A stretch of DNA of 64,000 bases. Source: Roseococcus sp. SYP-B2431 (GTDB taxonomy: Bacteria > Pseudomonadota > Alphaproteobacteria > Acetobacterales > Acetobacteraceae). The position numbers and the translations under genes are program-made. Below are positions 56,476 through 64,000 of the stretch, piece after piece; the stretch's first letter is position 1; each line of letters starts with the position of its first letter. Under the pieces are notes generated by a model. The model was given only the letters and a program-made list of their open reading frames with translations. It was not told the DNA's origin and made no database searches. The DNA is taken from contig NZ_SJXD01000028.1 in NCBI RefSeq assembly GCF_004336745.1, forward strand, positions 62,001 to 126,000. Direction: 5' to 3'.

Positions 56476-57953
56476 GCGGAATCGACCTCCCGCGCCTGAT
56501 CCCCCTCGATCCGCAGGAAGCGCGTGCCGACGGCCTCCACGAACCGGCGGTCGTGCGAGACCAGGACGCAGGTGGCGCCCTGGGCCAGCAGCTCCGCCTC
56601 AAGCTGCTCCTGGCCGGGGATGTCGATGTGGTTGGTCGGCTCGTCCAGCAGGTAGAAATTCGGTTCCGCCAGGCGCAGCGCCAGCAGGCCGAGCCGCGCC
56701 TTCTGGCCGGGCGAGAGCCGGCCGATCGGGCGCGCCTGCGCCTCGGTGCCCAGCCCCGCGCCGGCGAGCAGGCCGGTGGCCCGGCCGTCGCTGATGCCGG
56801 GCAGCGCCGCGATGAAGCCATGCGGCGTCCGCCCCTCCGGCAGATGCGCCATGCCCTGGTCCGTGTGGCCGAGGACCAGGCTGGGGCTGACCTGCGCGCC
56901 GGGAACCGCCTCGGCCGTCGCCCGGCGCAGGAGGCGAATGAGCTGCGACTTGCCCGCGCCGTTGCGGCCCAGCAGCACGAGGCGGTCGCCCTGGCGGAGA
57001 TCGAGCTTCGCGATCCGGAACAGCTTCTGCCCCTCGGGCGTGGCGACCGTCAGGTCGCGGATCGCGGCCAGCACCTTCGCATGGGTGTCGCGGCTGGCGA
57101 GGCGGATCTCGCCCAGCCGTTCCGCATGGACGGGGCACAGCCTGGCCTCGATCCGGTCGGCGCGGTCGCGCAGCTGCATGGACTTCTTCTGCAGCAGGTC
57201 GCTGCCGCTGTTGACGCCGATGTTGCGCAGTTCGCCGGCGTTGCGGCGCAGGCGGGTGACCTCCCTGGCGTCCCTGGCCAGCTTGCGCTCCTGGGCCGCG
57301 TCGTCCTCCGCGAGCAAAGCGCGGGCGGTGCTGTAGGGGTGCGCGTAGAGGCGGCTCAGGCCGGGGCGCAGGAACAGCGTGCGGGTGCTGCAGGCGTCGA
57401 GGAAGCTGCGGTCGTGGCTGGCGATCAGCATCGGCGTCCGGGCCGCGGGGCCGGCGATCCAGCTTTCCAGCAGCGCGATCTTCTCGAGGTCGAGATGGTT
57501 GGTCGGCTCGTCCAGCAGCAGGATGTCCGGCCGGGTGATCCAGGTGCGCGCCAGGAGCGCGAGACGCTGCCAGCCGCCGCTGAGCGCCGCGAGGGGGCGG
57601 TCGCGCAACTCGTCGGGCGTGGCGAACTCGTCCAGCACGGCGCCGACGCGCCAGGACTCATGCTCGCGCTCGGCGGGCGGCAAGGCGCGGCGCAGGGCTT
57701 CCGTCAATGTCAGGCCGAGCCATCCCGGCGGCACGCCCTGCTCGACGAAGCCGAGTCGGGCGCCGCGGGACAGCGTGAGGTGCCCCGCATCCGGCTCGGC
57801 CTGGCCGGCAATGCAGCGCAGCAGGGTGGACTTGCCCGCGCCATTGGCCGCGACGAGGCCGATGCGATCGCCGGGGCCGATGTTGAGGGTGAGGTTCTGG
57901 AACAGCGGGCGGGGCGTGACCATGCCGAGGTCGCGCAGGGCGATGAGAGCCAT
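56472..57953 (-). CDS. ABC-F family ATPase
   Basis: A 493-residue soluble twin-ABC protein. Domain 1 has GLVAANGAGKSTLLRCIAG, LSGGWQRLALLARTWITRPDILLLDEPTNHLD (two blocks); domain 2 has LLGRNGAGKSQLIRLL, LSPGQKARLGLLALRLAEPNFYLLDEPTNHID. No membrane segments. The linker region (about 215-265) has charged helices as in translation-related ABC-F proteins (EttA/Uup type). The second signature is LSPGQ instead of LSGGQ. It could act on the ribosome or give antibiotic resistance; not resolvable. Convergent overlap of four bases with priA. Bases 57954-58228 upstream contain no gene I can support. Confidence 0.88.
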   Translation of the reverse strand: MALIALRDLGMVTPRPLFQNLTLNIGPGDRIGLVAANGAGKSTLLRCIAGQAEPDAGHLTLSRGARLGFVEQGVPPGWLGLTLTEALRRALPPAEREHESWRVGAVLDEFATPDELRDRPLAALSGGWQRLALLARTWITRPDILLLDEPTNHLDLEKIALLESWIAGPAARTPMLIASHDRSFLDACSTRTLFLRPGLSRLYAHPYSTARALLAEDDAAQERKLARDAREVTRLRRNAGELRNIGVNSGSDLLQKKSMQLRDRADRIEARLCPVHAERLGEIRLASRDTHAKVLAAIRDLTVATPEGQKLFRIAKLDLRQGDRLVLLGRNGAGKSQLIRLLRRATAEAVPGAQVSPSLVLGHTDQGMAHLPEGRTPHGFIAALPGISDGRATGLLAGAGLGTEAQARPIGRLSPGQKARLGLLALRLAEPNFYLLDEPTNHIDIPGQEQLEAELLAQGATCVLVSHDRRFVEAVGTRFLRIEGDQAREVDSA

Positions 57954-58228
57954 GGCGGAGGAAATCCGTTCGGGCGCAGGCCGAGGGCCGGCGGATGCGA
58001 CAAGGGCAGTCCGGAACGGAAGCGGTCTGGCTTCAGGCGGCCCTGCCCTGCGAAAGACCTATCGCAGGGCGGAAACAGGGCCCCTGGGGTGGTGCTGGTC
58101 GTAGGCGTGCATCCCAGCCCTCCGTGCGGCCCGATGTTGCGAGGCCGTGACGCTAGAGGAACCCGAAAGCTCCCCGCAAGCCCAATGATGCGCGGCAACG
58201 CCGGGCCTTCCGGATCGTTGTGCCCGCC

Positions 58229-58561
58229 ATGCGCACTCGTCATGCCACCCTGCTCTTCCTCGCCCTGACCGTCCTGTCCAGCTGCGCCCAGCGCGAGGCG
58301 GATCACGCGCGAACACAGCTGGTGGGCACCACGCGCGCCCAGATCCTGGAATGCATGGGCCGGCCGGGATCGGAGGCGGAGAATGACGGCCTCGTCGTCT
58401 GGTCCTACAGCGCGGCGCCCGGAAGCTGCCGCGCCAACCTCACCTTTCGCGAAGGGCGCGTGACGGCGGTCCGGTACCTGTCGAGCGGAAGCACGGACCA
58501 GCCGGACGCCGCCTGCGCCCCGCTCGTCCGGGCCTGCCTGGCCGGGCCGGCGGGCCGGTAG
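58229..58561 (+). CDS. Small lipoprotein (BamE/SmpA-like fold possible)
   Basis: A 110-residue lipoprotein: MRTRHATLLFLALTVLSSC has a lipobox ending at C19. The mature part VGTTRAQILECMGRPGSEAENDGLVVWSYSAAPG resembles the helix-helix-strand start of BamE/SmpA-type proteins (T-x-x-x-V/I-x-x-x-x-G-x-P), and LTFREGRVTAVRYLSSG continues as strands. A GTG start at 58220 would add three residues. Likely anchored in the outer membrane facing the periplasm. Function unknown. Confidence 0.75.
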   Translation: MRTRHATLLFLALTVLSSCAQREADHARTQLVGTTRAQILECMGRPGSEAENDGLVVWSYSAAPGSCRANLTFREGRVTAVRYLSSGSTDQPDAACAPLVRACLAGPAGR

Positions 58562-58612
58562 CGGCCGGGCATGCCCGCCGCGCATGCCCGCTTCCAACCG
58601 CCCCAGCCAAAC

Positions 58613-58640
58613 TTGCCGCGCCTAAGGCGTCGCTTTATAG
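58613..58640 (+). promoter_or_regulatory. Candidate promoter of the tkt-gap transcript
   Basis: TTGCCG and TTATAG separated by 16 bases, ending 29 bases before the tkt start codon. It stands out against GC-rich surroundings; the -10 match is only partial. Confidence 0.35.
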
Positions 58641-58669
58641 CCGGACGCCAAAGTTGAGAGCCCTCCATC

Positions 58670-60717
<2,048 letters not shown>

Positions 60718-60721
<4 letters not shown>

Positions 60722-61740
60722 CGGTTAAGGTCGCGATCAACGGCTTCGGGCGCATCGGCCGCCTGGTTCTGCGTGCCGCCTGCGAGAGCGGCCGTGACGA
60801 CGTCGAGTTCGTCGCGATCAACGACCTGGGCTCCGTCGAGGCCAATGCCCACCTGTTCCGCTACGACAGCGTGCATGGCCGCTTCCCCGGCGAGGTGATC
60901 GTCGAGGGCGACAGCATCACCATCAAGGCCCATGGCAAGACCTGGGGCCCCATCAAGGTGACGGCCGAGCGCGACCCGACCAAGCTGAAGTGGGACGGCG
61001 TGGACGTGGCCGCCGAGTGCACCGGCATCTTCACCGCGCGCGAGAAGGCGCAGGTCCTGCTCGGCACCGGCGCCCGCAAGGTGCTGATCTCCGCCCCCGG
61101 CGAGAACTCCGACAAGACCATCGTCTTCGGCGTGAACCACGAGACGCTGACGGCCGAGGACAAGATCGTCTCCAACGCCTCCTGCACCACCAATTGCCTG
61201 GCGCCCGTCGCCAAGGTGCTGCACGACAATTTCGGCATCCTGCGCGGCTACATGGTGACCATCCACGCCTATACGGGTGACCAGAACACCGTCGACACGC
61301 TGCACAAGGACCTGCACCGCGCCCGCGCGGCGGCCGTCTCGGCCATCCCGACCTCGACGGGCGCCGCCAAGGCCGTCGGCCTCGTGCTGCCGGAGCTGAA
61401 GGGCAAGCTGGACGGCACCGCCATCCGCATCCCGACGCCGAACGTCTCCCTGGTCTCGCTCGACTTCGTGCCCGCGAAGACCGAGGGCCTGACCAAGGAA
61501 GCCGTGAACGCCGTGATGAAGGCGGCGGCCGAGAGCGGCCCGCTCAAGGGCATCCTCGGCTACAACACCGCCCCGCTGGTCTCGATCGACTTCAACCACG
61601 ATCCGCATTCGTCGACCTTCGACGCGACGCAGACGCAGGTGGTCGATGGCGGGCTGGTCCGCGTGATGTCCTGGTACGACAACGAGTGGGGCTTCAGCAA
61701 TCGCATGAGCGACACGGCCGCCTACTACGGAAAGCTGTGA
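60718..61740 (+). CDS. gap: Glyceraldehyde-3-phosphate dehydrogenase
   Basis: A 340-residue [25 protein letters not shown] is the NAD-binding motif, with catalytic Cys in [13 protein letters not shown] and the partner histidine in [42 protein letters not shown] and [12 protein letters not shown] are signatures. It oxidises glyceraldehyde 3-phosphate in glycolysis or runs in reverse for gluconeogenesis and carbon fixation. The ATG at 60718 overlaps the tkt stop. A run of Ts (61751-61761) comes shortly after the stop, next to a dispersed repeat element. Confidence 0.97.
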
Positions 61741-61743
61741 CTG

Positions 61744-61878
61744 CGATTGCTTTAGTTTTTTGATGCCCTCAGACGCCGGGCGGCCGCATCCGCGGCCTTG
61801 GCTTCGCGCCGCTTGAGGCGCGCCCGGCGGCGCTGATGGTTTGGGCGCGCCGGCCGCCTTGCGGCCGGATTCTCCGAG
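61744..61878 (-). repeat. Dispersed intergenic element, copy C
   Basis: Same layout as copy A on the opposite strand: hairpin 1 CCGGCCGC-CTT-GCGGCCGG (61850-61868) and hairpin 2 GGCCGC-ATCC-GCGGCC (61782-61797), then the GCCGGGCGG region and TGATGCCCTCAGACGCC with ATTGCTTT at 61744-61751. It fills the space between gap and pgk. Hairpin 2 differs in bases from copy A while keeping its pairing. Confidence 0.7.
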
Positions 61879-61921
61879 GGCGAGTCCTGCGTCTGATCCG
61901 TCGTCCTTGCTGGAGACTCCT

Positions 61922-63115
<1,194 letters not shown>

Positions 63116-63118
63116 GCC

Positions 63119-64000
63119 TCAGCAATGCGGGAGGCGTAGCCCCGCCTCCCGCCACTTCATGCTGACCAGCTTCCCGGTGTTCGACAGGGTGATATAGGCC
63201 GTCCGCCGGTCCGGCCCGCCGAAGCAGATGTTCGTCGGCATGCGCTCGGGCATCTTCACCACGTCGATGATCTTGCCCGCCGGCGTCACCGTCGTGATCT
63301 CGCCCGAGATCAGCGTCGCCACCACGATGTTCCCGGCATCCGTGACCGCCAGGCTGTCCAGCCGCCGGAACTCGGGGAACTGGCACAGCAGCACGCCGCC
63401 ATTGGTGCTCGGCCAGGGGCATTTCCGCAATTGCCCTGGCCCGAGGATGTCGAAGGCCCAGAGCCGCCCCGTCTCGGTCTCGGCCACGTAGAGCTTCTCG
63501 CCGTCCGGGCTGATGCCGATGCCGTTCGCGCCGCCGAAGACGGGAAAGGCCGCCTCCACGATCCGGCTGCCGTCCAGCGCCGCCCAGTAGACGCCGCCAT
63601 GGTCGCGGTCGCGGGCGCGGACCTTGCCCAGGTCGCTGAACCAGAAGCCGCCCTTGCCGTCGAGCTGCAGGTCGTTCGGCCCCTTCAGCATCACCTCGCC
63701 GCAGCGGTCGTAGAGCGTCCGCACCGTGCCGGTGGCGATGTCGATCACCTCGATCCGCCCGTTCGTATAATCTTCCGCCACGCCGTGCGGCCGCAGGATT
63801 TCCGGCTCCTCGTGCCAGGCGAAGCCGCCGTTGTTGCAGAGGATGAGCGTGTTGTCCGGACCGGCCGCCAGCCCGTTCGGCCCGCCGCCCGTCTTCGCGA
63901 CGATGCTGTAGCTCCCATCCGGCGCGACGCGCGAGATGACCTGCTTCTCGATCTCCACCAGCGCGATGGAGCCGTCCGGCAGCGCCACCGGCCCTTCCGG
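63119..64000 (-). CDS. SMP-30/gluconolactonase-type beta-propeller (5' end outside window)
   Basis: About 294 codons of a six-bladed calcium-dependent lactonase fold, cut by the right edge. The visible part starts with PEGPVALPDGSIALVEI, an N-terminal family motif whose Glu binds the metal, then GGGPNGLAAGPDNTLILCNN, LKGPNDLQLDGKGGFWFSD (conserved N), GGANGIGISPDGEKLYVAET with the D-x-S-like metal loop, RRLDSLAVTDAGNIVVATL and MPTNICFGGPDRRTAYITLS. It probably hydrolyses a sugar lactone. Convergent with pgk, three bases between stops. Its true start lies beyond position 64000. Confidence 0.88.
   Translation of the reverse strand, partial: PEGPVALPDGSIALVEIEKQVISRVAPDGSYSIVAKTGGGPNGLAAGPDNTLILCNNGGFAWHEEPEILRPHGVAEDYTNGRIEVIDIATGTVRTLYDRCGEVMLKGPNDLQLDGKGGFWFSDLGKVRARDRDHGGVYWAALDGSRIVEAAFPVFGGANGIGISPDGEKLYVAETETGRLWAFDILGPGQLRKCPWPSTNGGVLLCQFPEFRRLDSLAVTDAGNIVVATLISGEITTVTPAGKIIDVVKMPERMPTNICFGGPDRRTAYITLSNTGKLVSMKWREAGLRLPHC

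Noticed and set aside
53610-58268. A 1552-codon plus-strand open frame
   Set aside because: It is antisense or out of frame to fsa, priA and the ABC-F gene, which have full family motifs; the composition is low-complexity Arg/Gly/Ala typical of high-GC shadow frames.

Overview
The window is a dense, very GC-rich chromosomal segment with about 58 protein-coding genes and no gene-free stretch over 300 bases. No rRNA, tRNA, CRISPR array or insertion sequence was seen. Gene content and order point to an alphaproteobacterium, most likely an Acetobacteraceae/Rhodospirillales member of the Roseomonas type. The supporting blocks are cobS with a J-domain gene and bolA, secB, priA-fsa-DUF484-xerC, tkt-gap-pgk, and etfB-etfA-hydroxyacyl-CoA dehydrogenase. 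This placement is inferred from the sequence alone.

Layout. 1-3.9 kb: housekeeping genes (partial cobS, J-domain protein, bolA, rnk-like, DUF2889, secB). 4.1-14.4 kb: a surface-polysaccharide block with two DegT-type sugar aminotransferases, two GT4 glycosyltransferases, a membrane CapD/WbpM-like nucleotide-sugar dehydratase, two FkbM-like paralogues and a GmhA-like isomerase, interrupted by a secreted DUF1194 protein. 14.4-20.3 kb: DUF3775, aldo/keto reductase, a COG0523 metal GTPase coupled to a WD40-like protein, an HXXEE membrane protein and a class III aminotransferase. 20.4-25.4 kb: the most unusual part, two tandem secreted proteins with every sequence hallmark I can see of a bilobal pepsin-type aspartic protease. 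The second carries a beta-helix and a C-terminal autotransporter barrel. 25.5-31.5 kb: lutBC, smr, an XRE regulator and the ETF operon. 31.5-34.3 kb: stress-type small protein, cobalamin adenosyltransferase, TonB-like protein and cation efflux. 34.4-39.6 kb: a Ugp-like ABC importer with a phosphodiesterase. 39.5-45.4 kb: a lipoprotein gene, metH and an ArsR-methyltransferase (SahR-like) regulator with a palindromic operator. 45.4-51.8 kb: hydrolases, a GGDEF-EAL protein, a beta-hydroxyacid dehydrogenase and an unrecognised protein. 51.9-58 kb: xerC-DUF484-fsa, priA and an ABC-F ATPase. 58.2-64 kb: lipoprotein, tkt-gap-pgk and a partial SMP-30 gene.

How genes work together. The CapD-like dehydratase and the two aminotransferases should make amino-sugar nucleotides that the GT4 enzymes transfer. 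CobS, the PduO-type adenosyltransferase and MetH all belong to cobalamin synthesis or use. The SahR-like protein plausibly regulates metH in response to S-adenosylhomocysteine. ETF and the hydroxyacyl-CoA dehydrogenase serve acyl-CoA oxidation.

Non-coding structure is notable. There is a dispersed element at three intergenic sites whose stem bases differ yet still pair, a pair of palindromes at 15.9 kb, a duplicated lutC tail in front of smr, a perfect 12-bp hairpin before lutB, and two operator-like palindromes sharing the same arms at 3.2 and 45.0 kb.
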